From Longimicrobiales bacterium (GTDB lineage: Bacteria > Gemmatimonadota > Gemmatimonadetes > Longimicrobiales > Gaopeijiaceae), in assembly GCA_951828585.1 (NCBI GenBank), contig OX639991.1, forward strand, positions 1,706,576-1,770,575: a stretch of DNA of 64,000 bases. The letters are read 5' to 3'. The position numbers and the translations under genes were made by a program. Under the pieces are notes generated by a model. It saw nothing but the letters and a program-made list of their open reading frames with translations, was not told where the DNA came from and made no database searches. Positions 6,322 to 16,108 of the stretch are shown one piece after another (positions within the stretch are counted from its first letter, which is position 1; each line of letters opens with the position of its first letter).

Positions 6322-7548
6322 ATGACAAGTAACCGCACCCGGGGGATAGCCGCTCTCTTCGTTGTCTCTCTCTGCGTCGTGGCGGCACCGGCGAGTTCCG
6401 ACCAGCCCCCGCAGGCGCCCTGCTCCAGACCCTCCCCCCGCGCATTCGACCCCGGCGAAGTCGTGGAGATTCGGGACACCGAGGCACCGTGCAGGTTGGA
6501 GGTTCGGGAAGCAGGCGTCCAGCTTCTGGCGGTGGAGGACGGCTCGCGACCCGACCCGGGCATCCAGGTCCGGCGCGATGGGCGCGGCCGCTTCTATTCG
6601 GCGGGCGCGTTCGGATTCGGAGTCACCATCACGCTCTGGGACCAACAAGGGAGGTTCCTGAAGGCTTTCGGACGCGCAGGGGAGGGCCCGGGCGAGCTCA
6701 GTGACCGCGGGATGATTACGATCTTCGTGGACGGGGAGGACCGGCTGCATGTTCGCGACGGAGGCTTCCGCTGGTCGGTCTTTTCCCCGGAGCAGGAATT
6801 CCTGCGGAGCGCTTCCGCTTCCCTGGCCAGTTTCCAGAGCGGCACGGTCGTCCTGGACATGGGCATGGCCGTGACAGGGAGCCGGGATGGGGAGAACTAC
6901 TTCCGGATCGTGGATTCGGCCGGAGCTGCCCAGCGGGCTTTCGGGGTGATCCCACGCAGGCTGCGCGGGGCCCGTGTGGATTTGGAGCGGGACATCACCC
7001 ATGCCGGCGGCGACAGCTTCTGGGCGGGTCCGATCGCGGGCTCGCCGGACGGATACCAGCTCGAGGAGTGGGGGATCGACGGGGAACTCCGCCGCGTTTT
7101 CCGCCGGGCTGTCGACTGGTTCCCGTCGGGTGATCCGACAAGTCTCTCGGACGGTGAACCACCTCCCACCCAGGTGACGCTTGTCCACCTCGACGACTCA
7201 GGCCTGTTGTACGTCTACGGTCTCGGACCAACCAGGCATTGGAGATCTCCGGGTTCTCTCGGAAGAGCGCCCACTGCGGAGGAGATGGACAGGATGGCCC
7301 AAAGCTACGTCAAGGTGATCGACACGAAGTCGGGAAGGCTGCTCGCGTCGGAGCGGAACCTGACGAGAACGCAGTTTCTGGCCCGCTTCCCCCACGGCTT
7401 TTTTCGGGGCTCGAAGGAGGGCTACAGGTACAGGCAGGGTGACACCTACGGATTCTCCTGGTCCCCCCGAGACCCCGAGGAGGAAGATGATCCCGAGGAC
7501 CTTCTTCCGGCGGTGGAAATCGTATCTGCCGAGTTGGTCGCCAAGTAG
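6322..7548 (+). CDS. Secreted 6-bladed beta-propeller protein
   Basis: A 408-residue protein with a Sec signal peptide (MTSNRTRGIAALFVVSLCVVAAPASS) and NHL-like blades, for example LWDQQGRFLKAFGRAGEGPGEL. The GEGPGE turn is the hallmark of this propeller group. The start at 6322 is chosen because it yields the signal peptide and follows CAGGAG; the longer in-frame extension is not protein-like. The acidic C-terminal stretch (RDPEEEDDPEDLL) is typical of periplasmic members. It sits directly after the IS-disrupted paralogue, so the two were probably tandem. The ligand is unknown. Confidence 0.85.
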   Translation: MTSNRTRGIAALFVVSLCVVAAPASSDQPPQAPCSRPSPRAFDPGEVVEIRDTEAPCRLEVREAGVQLLAVEDGSRPDPGIQVRRDGRGRFYSAGAFGFGVTITLWDQQGRFLKAFGRAGEGPGELSDRGMITIFVDGEDRLHVRDGGFRWSVFSPEQEFLRSASASLASFQSGTVVLDMGMAVTGSRDGENYFRIVDSAGAAQRAFGVIPRRLRGARVDLERDITHAGGDSFWAGPIAGSPDGYQLEEWGIDGELRRVFRRAVDWFPSGDPTSLSDGEPPPTQVTLVHLDDSGLLYVYGLGPTRHWRSPGSLGRAPTAEEMDRMAQSYVKVIDTKSGRLLASERNLTRTQFLARFPHGFFRGSKEGYRYRQGDTYGFSWSPRDPEEEDDPEDLLPAVEIVSAELVAK

Positions 7549-7673
7549 TCCGCAGGTCCGGGCATCCCCGGTTCGGGCTCATCGGCCGTTGGACAGGACC
7601 TCCCGACAGCATCCGTGTCCGTCGGTTGACTCTCGCACCCGTCGGGGCGATTTTTCCTCGCTGTTCCTACCAA

Positions 7674-7746
7674 TCCCGCGTAGCTCAGCTGGTAGAGCAG
7701 ACGGCTGTTAACCGTCGGGTCGCAGGTTCGAGTCCTGCCGCGGGAG
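7674..7746 (+). tRNA. tRNA-Asn (anticodon GTT)
   Basis: A 73-base cloverleaf with acceptor TCCCGCG/CGCGGGA, a D-arm GCTCAGCTGGTAGAGC, an anticodon stem-loop reading CTGTTAA (anticodon GTT), and a T-arm with GGTTCGAGTCC. CCA is not encoded. It lies 18 bases from the end of a convergent toxin gene, and tRNA genes are common integration points for such modules. Confidence 0.95.
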
Positions 7747-7764
7747 TTGCTTCTGGAGCCCTGG

Positions 7765-8169
7765 TCAGACGCTTGGCCGGGGCTCGATTCGTGATCGCAA
7801 CCAATCGGCGATCGCATCCTCGTCCAGCCTTCCGGACGCCAGAGCCACCATCCTCTCGACGACTTCGTCTTCGGGCGCGACGAGTGCGAACCCGTTGAGG
7901 CCGAGAAAGACGACCGCGGCCAGGAACGACATTCTCTTGTTTCCGTCCCGAAACGGGTGGCCGGTCCAGATGCCGAAGGCGTAGGCGGCGGCGAGGCTTG
8001 CCAGGTCCGACTCGGGCTCGCACATGCATCTGTACGGTGCTCGCGCCAGGGCGATCTCGAGTGCATCCTCGTCCCGGATGCCGATGAGGCCGCCGTGTTC
8101 GCGAAGCTGATCAAGATGCACCGCCACGATGACCAGCCGGGGGACCCACCTTGGTTCGGGGCCGGTCAC
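7765..8169 (-). CDS. doc: Doc-like toxin (Fic/Doc family)
   Basis: A 134-residue death-on-curing protein of the Fic fold. The catalytic motif HPFRDGNKR is complete (family consensus HxFx[D/N]GNKR). Doc enzymes phosphorylate elongation factor Tu and stop translation. Other family features are LDQLREHGG...IRDEDALEIALARAP near the N-terminus and AAYAFGIWTGHPF before the motif. The start codon overlaps the antitoxin stop (ATGA at 8166-8169), indicating translational coupling. The antitoxin is of AbrB type rather than the classical Phd. Confidence 0.9.
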   Translation of the reverse strand: MTGPEPRWVPRLVIVAVHLDQLREHGGLIGIRDEDALEIALARAPYRCMCEPESDLASLAAAYAFGIWTGHPFRDGNKRMSFLAAVVFLGLNGFALVAPEDEVVERMVALASGRLDEDAIADWLRSRIEPRPSV

Positions 8170-8393
8170 TGGCCAAGGCTCCTGAGAGCTCGCCGGTATC
8201 GCTTCTGAGCCTCGACGGCGATGGCCAACCCTTCCTCCACATCCGGATCATAGGGGCTCAGCAGGATCCCGTTTGCCGTTTCGACGGCCAGCACTTCGTC
8301 CCCCGCTTCAAGGTGGAGGCGTTCCGCCATGTCCTTGGGCAAGGTGGCGCCGACGGATCCCCCCATTCGCCGCAGTTTCACGCTTCGGACCAT
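8166..8393 (-). CDS. AbrB/MazE-type antitoxin
   Basis: A 75-residue swapped-hairpin DNA-binding protein: VKLRRMGGSVGATLPKDMAERLHLEAGDEVLAVET is the complete AbrB/SpoVT fold. The C-terminal 30 residues (DVEEGLAIAVEAQKRYRRALRSLG) are helical and should wrap the toxin. The ribosome site GGGAGAG is 5-6 bases upstream. It is the first gene of the operon with the Doc toxin and probably represses it through the palindrome just upstream. Confidence 0.88.
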   Translation of the reverse strand: MVRSVKLRRMGGSVGATLPKDMAERLHLEAGDEVLAVETANGILLSPYDPDVEEGLAIAVEAQKRYRRALRSLGQ

Positions 8394-8408
8394 GAAATCT
8401 CTCCCAGA

Positions 8409-8428
8409 AGTAGCACTGTAATGCTACT
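8409..8428 (-). promoter_or_regulatory. Operator palindrome of the AbrB-Doc operon
   Basis: AGTAGCA-CTGTAA-TGCTACT is a perfect 7-bp inverted repeat with a 6-base spacer, 15 bases upstream of the antitoxin start. Its position over the promoter region fits autorepression by the antitoxin or the TA complex. Confidence 0.6.
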
Positions 8429-8604
8429 CGGCCTTCCTCTCCTGGCAAGGGATCGTCGGTGACCCGCGGATACCGCTTGTGGGCGATCCTGAACGAATGC
8501 ACCGGAGCCGCCCTGGCGTTTCTCAGCGGGGGACGGCTAGCAGCCTCCCCCCCCGCACCCTATTCTGACGGTCCCGCAAGCGTTCCCCACACGCTGGAGT
8601 CACC

Positions 8605-11600
8605 ATGCCACGCCCCCTCCCCACCCCCCTCCTCCTGGCCACCACCCTCCTCCCCCTCCCCGCCCTCGCCCAGGACACCGACGCCACCGATCCCCCCGAA
8701 TGGGACGTCACCCTGGCACGGGGCGAGAACCGCGAAATCGACTTCGAGACCGACGAGGGCACCTGGATGTCCGTCGACATTTCGCCCGACGGCCAGTGGA
8801 TCGTCTTCGACCTCCTCGCGCACGTCTACCGCGTCCCCGCGGGCGGCGGGCAGGCCGAGTGTCTCACCCAGGAGAGCGGCGTCGCGGTCAACTATCACCC
8901 CAGGTACTCGCCGGACGGCCGCCACATCGCCTTCGTCTCCGACCGGAAGGGCCAGAACAACCTGTGGGTGATGGACGCGGACGGGTCGAACCCGCGCCAG
9001 GTGCAGTCCAGCCAGGACACGCGGGTCACCATGCCCGAGTGGACGGCGGACGGCGAGTACATCCTGGTCGCGCAGGGCGGTGCCATCTGGATGTACCACA
9101 TGGATGGGGGGACCGGGATTGAGGTCGTGTCCTCCGAAGAGGGGTCGGCTGCGTGGCCTTCCACATCCGCCGATGGGCGCTACGTCTACTACCACATCCG
9201 CACCCCGGGTTCGACCGTGCCGTGGGCGGTGGACCAGGTGGACGGCGAAGTGGTGCGCGACGCGCTGCAGGGGACGATGAACCTGCGCCGCATGGACCTG
9301 GAGACGGGGGACGTGATCCGGGTGACCAGCGGCGTCCCATCGCGCCAGTACCGGCTCTCGGATGGTGGGGGATTTGCCGGGGAGATTTCCCCCGATGGTC
9401 GTCAAGTCGCCTTCGCGCGCCGCCTTCCCGACGCGACGATCGAATGGAAGGGGCACGAGTTCGGGCCCAGCACGGCGCTCTGGATCCGTGACCTGGAGAC
9501 GGGTGCGGAGCGGATCGCCATGGATCCCATCACGCAGGACATGTCCGAGGGGATGAAGACGATCCGCGTGCTGCCCGGGTACGCATGGGCACCCGACGGG
9601 GCGTCGATCGTGATTGCGCAGGGGGGCAAGCTGCGGCGTCTGGATGTGGCCAGTGGCGAGGTGGCGACCATCCCCTTCACGGCGCGCGTCCACCGCGTCA
9701 TCTCGGAGCAGGCATACCAGGCGTTCCGGATCGACGACGGGCCGGTGCCGGTGACGTTCACGCGCTGGCAGACGGGTTCCCCCGACGGCTCCAGCCTCGC
9801 CTTCACCGCCGGCGGGCGCGTGTGGGTCATGGACCTGCCGGACGGGACCCCGCGCCGCCTCACTTCCGACGCGGAAAAGCAGTTCGAATACGCCCCCTCC
9901 TGGTCCCCGGACAGCCGTTCGCTGGCCTACACCACGGTGGACGAGAACGGAACCGGCCACGTCATGCGCATCGGTGCCGACGGGAGCGATCCCCGCCAGG
10001 TGAGCAGCGAGTCCGGCGAGTACGCCCACACCCAGTGGAGCCCCGACGGCACGGAGATCCTGGCCACGCGCGGTTCCGGCGCGACCGTCCGCTACCGTTC
10101 CCTGGCGCACAACCCCTGGTACGACCTGGTCCTCTTCCCCGCCCACGGACCCGGCGGTGGCGCCGAAACCCCCGGCCAACTCGTCGTTCGCGTCGCCGGC
10201 AATTCCCTCCCCACCCGAACCCAGTTCGTCCGCGGCTCATTCGGTCCGGAGGGCCGCATCTACTACCGCACCATGGGCGACTCCACGCGCCTGGTGTCGG
10301 TCGCACGCGACGGCACCGACCGCCGCACCCATCTCGTCCTCCCCTGGGCCGACGAGATCATGATATCCCCCGACGGCCGCCACGCCGCCTTCAACGAGGG
10401 CGACAACGCGTACCTGGTGCCGGTGCCCGGCCCTATCGGTGGCGAGTCCGTCCCGGTCGCCAGGAAGAACGGCAAGCTCCCCGTGCGACAGCTCAGCACC
10501 CAGGGCGGCATCTTCCCCGGCTGGCGCGATGCGAACACGGTCGAGTTCGGGAGCGCGGCCAGCTACTACGCGCACAACGTCGAGGCCGAGACCACCGACA
10601 CCTTCACGATCGATCTCGACCTCCCGCGCGGTTCGCTCGCCCGCGGCACCGTGGCCATCACCGGTGCGCGCATCATTACGCTGGAAAACCGGCAGGTCAT
10701 CGACAACGGCGCGCTGGTCGCCACCGACGGCCGCATCACCTGCGTCGGCGCAATGGCGGAATGCGACACCTCGGCGGCCGATCACACCATTGACGCGACC
10801 GGCAAGACCGTAATCCCCGGCTTCGTCGACATGCACTCCCACTTTTTCCGCGAATACCGGGGAATAATCCCGCCCAACGCCTTCGAGATGGCGGTCGCGC
10901 TGGCGTACGGCGTCACCACCAACCTCGACAACTCGCAGTGGTCGCAGGACATCTTCCCCGCGGTGCAGATGATCGAGACGGGCGTGCTCGTCGGGCCGCG
11001 CACCTACACCACCGGCGACCCGCTCTACCGCGGCGACGGCGCCCGCCGCAACGAGCTGACCAGCTACGAGGCCGCCGAGGACGATGTCGCGCGGCTGCAG
11101 TCCTGGGGCGCGGTGTCGCTCAAGCAGTACCTGCAGCCCCGCCGCGACCAGCGCCAGTGGGTGTCGGACATCGCGCGCAAACGGGGCCTCATGGTGACCT
11201 CGGAGGGGAGCGACCTGGCGTTCAACCTTGGCATGATCATGGACGGCCAGACGGCGTGGGAGCACCCGATCAGCTACGTGCCGATGTACTCCGACGCGGC
11301 CCGCTTCTTCGGGCGCGCCGAGACCGTCTATTCGCCCACCTTCGTGGTCGGGGGACCGGGTCCGTGGAACGACGAATGGTTCTTCCAGGAGACCGAAGTG
11401 TGGAGGGACGAGAAACTCCGGCTGTGGATGCCGTGGAAGCAGCTGGTGCCGCACTCGCGCCGCGTCTACAAGCGTCCCCGCACCGACTACAGCTTCCCCA
11501 TGCTGGCCCAGGTCCTTGCCGACTGGATGGCCGAAGGTGCCCATGGAGCCATTGGCGCGCACGGGCAACAGCATGGTCTTGCGTCCCACTGGGAAGTGTG

Positions 11601-11910
11601 GATGGCCGCCGAGGCAATGGGACCGATGGGCGCGCTGGAGCTGGCGAGCGTCGAGGGCGCGTACTTCCTGGGTGCCACGGAGGACGTGGGTTCGCTGGCG
11701 CCCGGCAAGCTCGCCGACCTGATGATCCTCAACTCCAATCCACTCGACGACATCCGGAACACCACCGACATCATGCTGGTAGTGAAGGGCGGGATCCTCT
11801 ACGACGGCATGACGCTCGACGAGCTGTGGCCGAATGCGCGGCCGTACGGCGCGCGACCCTGGTTGCACGAAGAGGTGTGGAGGGCGGGGCCGCGGCCGGT
11901 GAACCGGTAG
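8605..11910 (+). CDS. Secreted amidohydrolase with N-terminal TolB-like beta-propeller
   Basis: An 1101-residue exported enzyme. The signal peptide ends at ALAQD. PD40/TolB-like repeats follow over roughly residues 40-660 (WMSVDISPDGQWIVFD, PRYSPDGRHIAFVSD). An amidohydrolase domain occupies about 680-1080. Metal-site residues are visible: VDMHSH (about 742-746), the probable carbamylated lysine in VSLKQYL, His in AWEHP, and GAHGQQHGLASHWE. Such fusions occur widely in Gemmatimonadota and related phyla as putative peptidases or imidazolonepropionase-like hydrolases. The substrate is unknown. A paralogue lies at 52566-55967. Confidence 0.9.
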   Translation: MPRPLPTPLLLATTLLPLPALAQDTDATDPPEWDVTLARGENREIDFETDEGTWMSVDISPDGQWIVFDLLAHVYRVPAGGGQAECLTQESGVAVNYHPRYSPDGRHIAFVSDRKGQNNLWVMDADGSNPRQVQSSQDTRVTMPEWTADGEYILVAQGGAIWMYHMDGGTGIEVVSSEEGSAAWPSTSADGRYVYYHIRTPGSTVPWAVDQVDGEVVRDALQGTMNLRRMDLETGDVIRVTSGVPSRQYRLSDGGGFAGEISPDGRQVAFARRLPDATIEWKGHEFGPSTALWIRDLETGAERIAMDPITQDMSEGMKTIRVLPGYAWAPDGASIVIAQGGKLRRLDVASGEVATIPFTARVHRVISEQAYQAFRIDDGPVPVTFTRWQTGSPDGSSLAFTAGGRVWVMDLPDGTPRRLTSDAEKQFEYAPSWSPDSRSLAYTTVDENGTGHVMRIGADGSDPRQVSSESGEYAHTQWSPDGTEILATRGSGATVRYRSLAHNPWYDLVLFPAHGPGGGAETPGQLVVRVAGNSLPTRTQFVRGSFGPEGRIYYRTMGDSTRLVSVARDGTDRRTHLVLPWADEIMISPDGRHAAFNEGDNAYLVPVPGPIGGESVPVARKNGKLPVRQLSTQGGIFPGWRDANTVEFGSAASYYAHNVEAETTDTFTIDLDLPRGSLARGTVAITGARIITLENRQVIDNGALVATDGRITCVGAMAECDTSAADHTIDATGKTVIPGFVDMHSHFFREYRGIIPPNAFEMAVALAYGVTTNLDNSQWSQDIFPAVQMIETGVLVGPRTYTTGDPLYRGDGARRNELTSYEAAEDDVARLQSWGAVSLKQYLQPRRDQRQWVSDIARKRGLMVTSEGSDLAFNLGMIMDGQTAWEHPISYVPMYSDAARFFGRAETVYSPTFVVGGPGPWNDEWFFQETEVWRDEKLRLWMPWKQLVPHSRRVYKRPRTDYSFPMLAQVLADWMAEGAHGAIGAHGQQHGLASHWEVWMAAEAMGPMGALELASVEGAYFLGATEDVGSLAPGKLADLMILNSNPLDDIRNTTDIMLVVKGGILYDGMTLDELWPNARPYGARPWLHEEVWRAGPRPVNR

Positions 11911-11932
11911 TACGGACGGAGGGGGCAGGCTC

Positions 11933-13039
11933 GTGAAGAAGGCGACGAAGGAACGCCGTGGGAAGATTGTGACCCTCTTTCGCGGACCGATCTGGTTGCC
12001 GCTGGCGGTCGTCGGGCTCGCAATGTGTACGGCGCCCGACGACCCCGCGCCCGAGTTCTTCCCGGACATCGTCATCGTGCGGCCGGGCGACACCCTGGCC
12101 GTCTTCCCCCCGCCCGGCGACACGTCCGTGTTCCTTGCCCGCGTGAACGGCCTGGCTTTGGCAGACGACGAGCAGAGCGTCTACATCCTGGATGACGGGA
12201 ACTACCAGGTTCACCATATCGATCTGGATGGAAAACTGTTGGCGTCAATGGGCGGTCAGGGGGAGGGGCCTGGTGAGCTGGAAGGACCCGTCGCAATCCA
12301 TTCCGCCGAGGGAGGGGGGGTCTGGGTCCTGGACAACGGAAACGGAAGAGTGACCCGCTTCAGCCCGGACGGCGCGCTCGTTGAGACGGTGAATGTGCAG
12401 AAAACCCCGAGGATGACGTTTGCGCCCTTTGGCAACGGAATCCTGGTCCCCACGGTGGGGGCACATCCCCTTGAGGACCCGGACGGAAAAGCCGAGACCC
12501 TGCTGTCCTTCTTCCGCGCCGCAGAGAACAGGGAATTGGTCAATCCCGTGGTGGTCCCTTCAGCACTGGCCAGTGCCGAGTTCCTTGAGCGTGTGGCAGG
12601 GTGGAAGCTGGCTCCGATCGCGCCGGGAGAAGTGGCGATTGTACTGAATTCGAGTGATCCTCGCGGATGGCGGGCGTTTGTCGATGCTGCTGCCACACGG
12701 GTAGACAGCCTGGTGGAACTGCCGATCCCGGGCGATGTACGCCAGCGTCTGGCGGAGATCGCGGAGGTCGTGGCGGAACCCGGTGCCCAGCTCCGGCCGT
12801 TTCACCGGGCGGAAATGGTAGGGGACAGGCTCTGGATCGCTTCGGTCGGCATGGTGGACCCCGTCGCCTTCACCATCCCACTCGCCGAGGGGGAGCCCTC
12901 GATGAGGGTGCTGGCGGAGGGACTCAACAGGTGGAGGGAAGGGTTCCGTGTCGAGGACATCATCGTACTCGATGACCGCATGATCGTCGCGAGGGATATC
13001 GAGGTGCTGATTCTGGAGTGGTCGCCGGAATCGGGGTGA
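11933..13039 (+). CDS. 6-bladed beta-propeller protein, probably membrane-anchored
   Basis: A 368-residue protein with a basic N-terminus (MKKATKERRGK), one hydrophobic segment (IWLPLAVVGLAMC) and NHL-type blades including LLASMGGQGEGPGELEGPV. Cys in GLAMC could be a lipidation site, but Met at -1 is atypical for a lipobox. The start is GTG at 11933, preceded by a GGAGGGGG ribosome site and 22 bases after the amidohydrolase stop, so the two genes are probably cotranscribed. Confidence 0.82.
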   Translation: MKKATKERRGKIVTLFRGPIWLPLAVVGLAMCTAPDDPAPEFFPDIVIVRPGDTLAVFPPPGDTSVFLARVNGLALADDEQSVYILDDGNYQVHHIDLDGKLLASMGGQGEGPGELEGPVAIHSAEGGGVWVLDNGNGRVTRFSPDGALVETVNVQKTPRMTFAPFGNGILVPTVGAHPLEDPDGKAETLLSFFRAAENRELVNPVVVPSALASAEFLERVAGWKLAPIAPGEVAIVLNSSDPRGWRAFVDAAATRVDSLVELPIPGDVRQRLAEIAEVVAEPGAQLRPFHRAEMVGDRLWIASVGMVDPVAFTIPLAEGEPSMRVLAEGLNRWREGFRVEDIIVLDDRMIVARDIEVLILEWSPESG

Positions 13040-13177
13040 CCTGGCACGGGGGTCCGGTGCCACTTACCGCGCTGTTACCGGGCGCCGAACCCGCCGACTG
13101 CCGCAAGCCATTGCGCCGCCCCGATCCCGTTGGCTACCATGCCGATCCCGACGATCCAGCCCCACCAGGAGTGACCC

Positions 13178-15670
13178 ATGTTCCCCGGCACCATCACCCG
13201 TCCCGGCACTCGCATCGCGGCCATCGCCCCAACGTGCGCCTTCGCGTTCCTCGCGCTCGTCTCCGCCCCCGCCCCCCTCACCGCCCAGTCCGGCGCCTTC
13301 GGCCACCAGGTCATCATCGACGGTACCGATGTCCTCATCGCCGAACCGACCACCAGTTTCCGCCCTGGCGCGGTCTATATCTACAGCCAGTCGGGCGGCG
13401 CCTGGCGCGAGTCCACCGTCCTGCACGCCCCCGATTCGGAAGATGCGGACGGCTTCGGTACGCTGCTGGCAAAGACCGGCAACACGCTCTTTGTCGGCCA
13501 GCGGGGCGGCCCGATTCACGTCTTCGAGCGCGAGGACGGCGGCGCATGGCAGGCCACGGGAACGATCGAGGGCGACGAGATCGCCGGAGAGTCCCCGACG
13601 TGCCGCTTCGACGGGTACTGCGGAACCGACTTCGGCCTGAGCTTGGCGGCCGGCGGCGATTGGCTGATGGTGGGTGTGCCGGGGGTGCCTGTCAGTCGGT
13701 TCCCGAGACCACCGGATTCAGACGAGGAAGAGCCGACCGATCCCCGGGGCGTGGTGCATGCGTATCAGCGGGACGGCGACGGCAACTGGATCCAGCGCGC
13801 CCAGCTGCAGCCCGGCGACGGCACGGACGGCGATTTCTTCGGCGCGGCCATCCTCTTCACCTCGCATGGGGTGCTGATCGCGGCTCCGCAGTGGAGCACG
13901 GGGGACCCGGCAGGCGAACAAACCGGCCGCGTCTATCGGTTCAGCCTGGGTAGCGATGGTTGGGAAGAGGCCGGAGCCCTCGAAACGGACGCGGGGGGCA
14001 ACGCCAACTTCGGGTCTGCCCTCGCGGCCTCGGGTGACAGGGTTCTCGTCGGCGCCCCGGGCGCAAACGACAGCCGGGGCGCGATGTACACGTACACATG
14101 GAACTCCGACCGGTGGGTGCCCGGCGACGAGCGGCTGACTTTCGCTGGTGGAGAGAACGGCGACCGCTTCGGCACGGCCCTGGCCTTTGCCGGGGACGAC
14201 GTGTGGGTCGGCGCGCCCACTACGCGGGGCTACGAACTCGGATCGGCCTTCGTGTACGAGGCGCAGGCGGACGGTTCGCTGCCCGCCCAGCCACGCCGCA
14301 TCCAGCTCCCCATGGAAGAGACGGTCGAAAGCGACAACTTCGGCGGCCTGGTCGTCGCGGACGCCGGCAACGTTGCCGTCGGGGCGCCCGGCATGCACCA
14401 CCAGGCCGGCTCGGTCCACCTCTTCCAGCGCAACGGCGGCGACTGGGGCGATGGCGAGATGCTCGTCAGCGCGCCCGATATGCTCGCGGCGGTCGTCGGC
14501 GAAGAGCACCGCTGCCCTGAAGAGGGCCGCGTCGGCCTCTTCGACTGCGACGAGATCGAGCTGCTCGCGTACATCCCGCCCTCGCTTCTCCGGGCCGGGG
14601 ACCGCGCCCGCGGCGTGCGCGCCAACGACAACTGGGGCTGGACCGACCCCGAAACCGGGCGCGAGTATGCGCTCGTGGGACGCAACGACGGTACATCGTT
14701 CGTCGACCTCACCGATCCCACCAACCCGGTCCTCGTGGGCGACCTTCCCAAGCCTTGGGGCACCCCGCCATCGCAGCTCTGGCGCGACATCAAGACGTAC
14801 AAGAGTCACGCGTTCGTGGTAGCCGACGGCGCGGGCGAGCACGGCATGCAAGTTCTGGATCTCACACGCCTGCGCGATATTACCCCGGACGAGATGCCCG
14901 TAGTCTTCGAACCCGACGTGCACTACCGCCGCATCGGAAGCTCGCACAACATCGCGATCAACGAGGAGACCGGCATCGCATATACGATCGGCGGCGGCGG
15001 CGCGGGCGACACCTGCGGCGGCGGCCTCCACATGATCGACATCAACGATCCCAAGAACCCCGAGTTCGTCGGTTGTGCTCCCACAGGCGGCACTCACGAC
15101 ACCCAGTGCGTCACCTACAGTGGCCCCGACGAGGACTACCAGGGACGGGAGGTGTGTTTCAACTCGAACGGCCGCACATTCCAGATCCAGGACGTCACCG
15201 ACAAGCAAAACCCGGCTACCCTGGGGAGCGGCTCCTCACCGAATCCCGCCTACATCCACCAGGGCTGGCTCACCGACGACCACCGCTACTTCTACCAGAA
15301 CGACGAGGCCGACGTGATCGCCGGCAACGCGGAGACCACGCGCACCCTCGTCTGGGACGTCACCGATCTCGAGGACCCCGTGCTGGTCAATGAATTCATG
15401 GGCTCCATGCCCGCCAGCGCGCACAACCTGTACATCAAGGGCGACCTGATGTACCAGGCCAACTATCTCTACGGCCTGCACATCCTCGACATCTCGGATC
15501 CGGAGAACCCGCGCGAGGTCGGCTACTTCGACACGGCGCCGCACGCGGAGGGGCCGGGGTTCGGCGGTGCGTGGAGCAACTACCCGTACTTCGAGAGCGG
15601 CACGATCATCGTGACCAGCATGCAGGAGGGGCTGTTCGTGTTGAGGAAGAGGGTGCGGCCGGTGAGTTGA
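13178..15670 (+). CDS. Choice-of-anchor B-type secreted protein (FG-GAP plus LVIVD repeats)
   Basis: An 830-residue exported protein. The ribosome site AGGAG is 6 bases before the ATG and a signal peptide ends near APLTAQS. Residues about 40-440 form FG-GAP-like blades (FGSALAASGDRVLVGAPGAND, FGTALAFAGDDVWVGAP). Residues about 470-830 carry LVIVD-type repeats (FVDLTDPTNPVLVGDLP, MIDINDPKNPEFVG, ILDISDPENPREVGYFD). Both form propellers. Members of this family are cell-surface or secreted and often metal-binding, but no enzymatic role is established. The ending VLRKRVRPVS is short, with no sorting signal visible. Confidence 0.87.
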   Translation: MFPGTITRPGTRIAAIAPTCAFAFLALVSAPAPLTAQSGAFGHQVIIDGTDVLIAEPTTSFRPGAVYIYSQSGGAWRESTVLHAPDSEDADGFGTLLAKTGNTLFVGQRGGPIHVFEREDGGAWQATGTIEGDEIAGESPTCRFDGYCGTDFGLSLAAGGDWLMVGVPGVPVSRFPRPPDSDEEEPTDPRGVVHAYQRDGDGNWIQRAQLQPGDGTDGDFFGAAILFTSHGVLIAAPQWSTGDPAGEQTGRVYRFSLGSDGWEEAGALETDAGGNANFGSALAASGDRVLVGAPGANDSRGAMYTYTWNSDRWVPGDERLTFAGGENGDRFGTALAFAGDDVWVGAPTTRGYELGSAFVYEAQADGSLPAQPRRIQLPMEETVESDNFGGLVVADAGNVAVGAPGMHHQAGSVHLFQRNGGDWGDGEMLVSAPDMLAAVVGEEHRCPEEGRVGLFDCDEIELLAYIPPSLLRAGDRARGVRANDNWGWTDPETGREYALVGRNDGTSFVDLTDPTNPVLVGDLPKPWGTPPSQLWRDIKTYKSHAFVVADGAGEHGMQVLDLTRLRDITPDEMPVVFEPDVHYRRIGSSHNIAINEETGIAYTIGGGGAGDTCGGGLHMIDINDPKNPEFVGCAPTGGTHDTQCVTYSGPDEDYQGREVCFNSNGRTFQIQDVTDKQNPATLGSGSSPNPAYIHQGWLTDDHRYFYQNDEADVIAGNAETTRTLVWDVTDLEDPVLVNEFMGSMPASAHNLYIKGDLMYQANYLYGLHILDISDPENPREVGYFDTAPHAEGPGFGGAWSNYPYFESGTIIVTSMQEGLFVLRKRVRPVS

Positions 15671-15709
15671 GGGGACCGCAACGGGCCGGAAGGACGGCTG
15701 TCCCACGCA

Positions 15710-16108
15710 TCAAACCCGAGCGTTCAATCGGACCAACGGCCCCTGCCAATCGAGGATTCGCCGGTCTGAAGTCAGAAGGCGATGCCCCTCCAGGGAGGCA
15801 GCTACAATGATGCGGTCGGCCGGATCGCCGTGGAAATCGGCAAGACATGCGGCCCGTATCCCACACCTGCCGTCAACCGGGATTTCCAGCAGTCCCTCGT
15901 CAAGCAGGGTGTCGCGCCAGGAGTCGAGGTCGTGTCGCAGTGTCAACCGTCCCGACTCCTGGAGCATTGCGATCTCCCAGAAGGAGATTGCGGACACCGC
16001 GGCGTCGCCGGCTCTCCATGCCTCTTCGGCTACTTGACGCGCGCGCGGCCCCAGCCGCTCGCTACCGAGGCGCAACCAGACGAGAACATGGGTATCAAGG
16101 ACGATCAA
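15710..16108 (-). CDS. vapC: VapC-type PIN-domain toxin
   Basis: A 132-residue PIN-domain ribonuclease. Acidic residues are visible in IVLDTHVLVWL, AVSAISFWEIAML, HGDPADRIIVAAS and LLTSDRRILDW. I place the start at TTG 16108, whose last two bases overlap the antitoxin stop (TTGA) and which gives the usual (M)IVLDTH N-terminus. An ATG at 16147 would add 13 Arg-rich residues. It belongs to the type II pair with the Phd-like antitoxin upstream and would cleave RNA when released. Confidence 0.88.
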   Translation of the reverse strand: MIVLDTHVLVWLRLGSERLGPRARQVAEEAWRAGDAAVSAISFWEIAMLQESGRLTLRHDLDSWRDTLLDEGLLEIPVDGRCGIRAACLADFHGDPADRIIVAASLEGHRLLTSDRRILDWQGPLVRLNARV

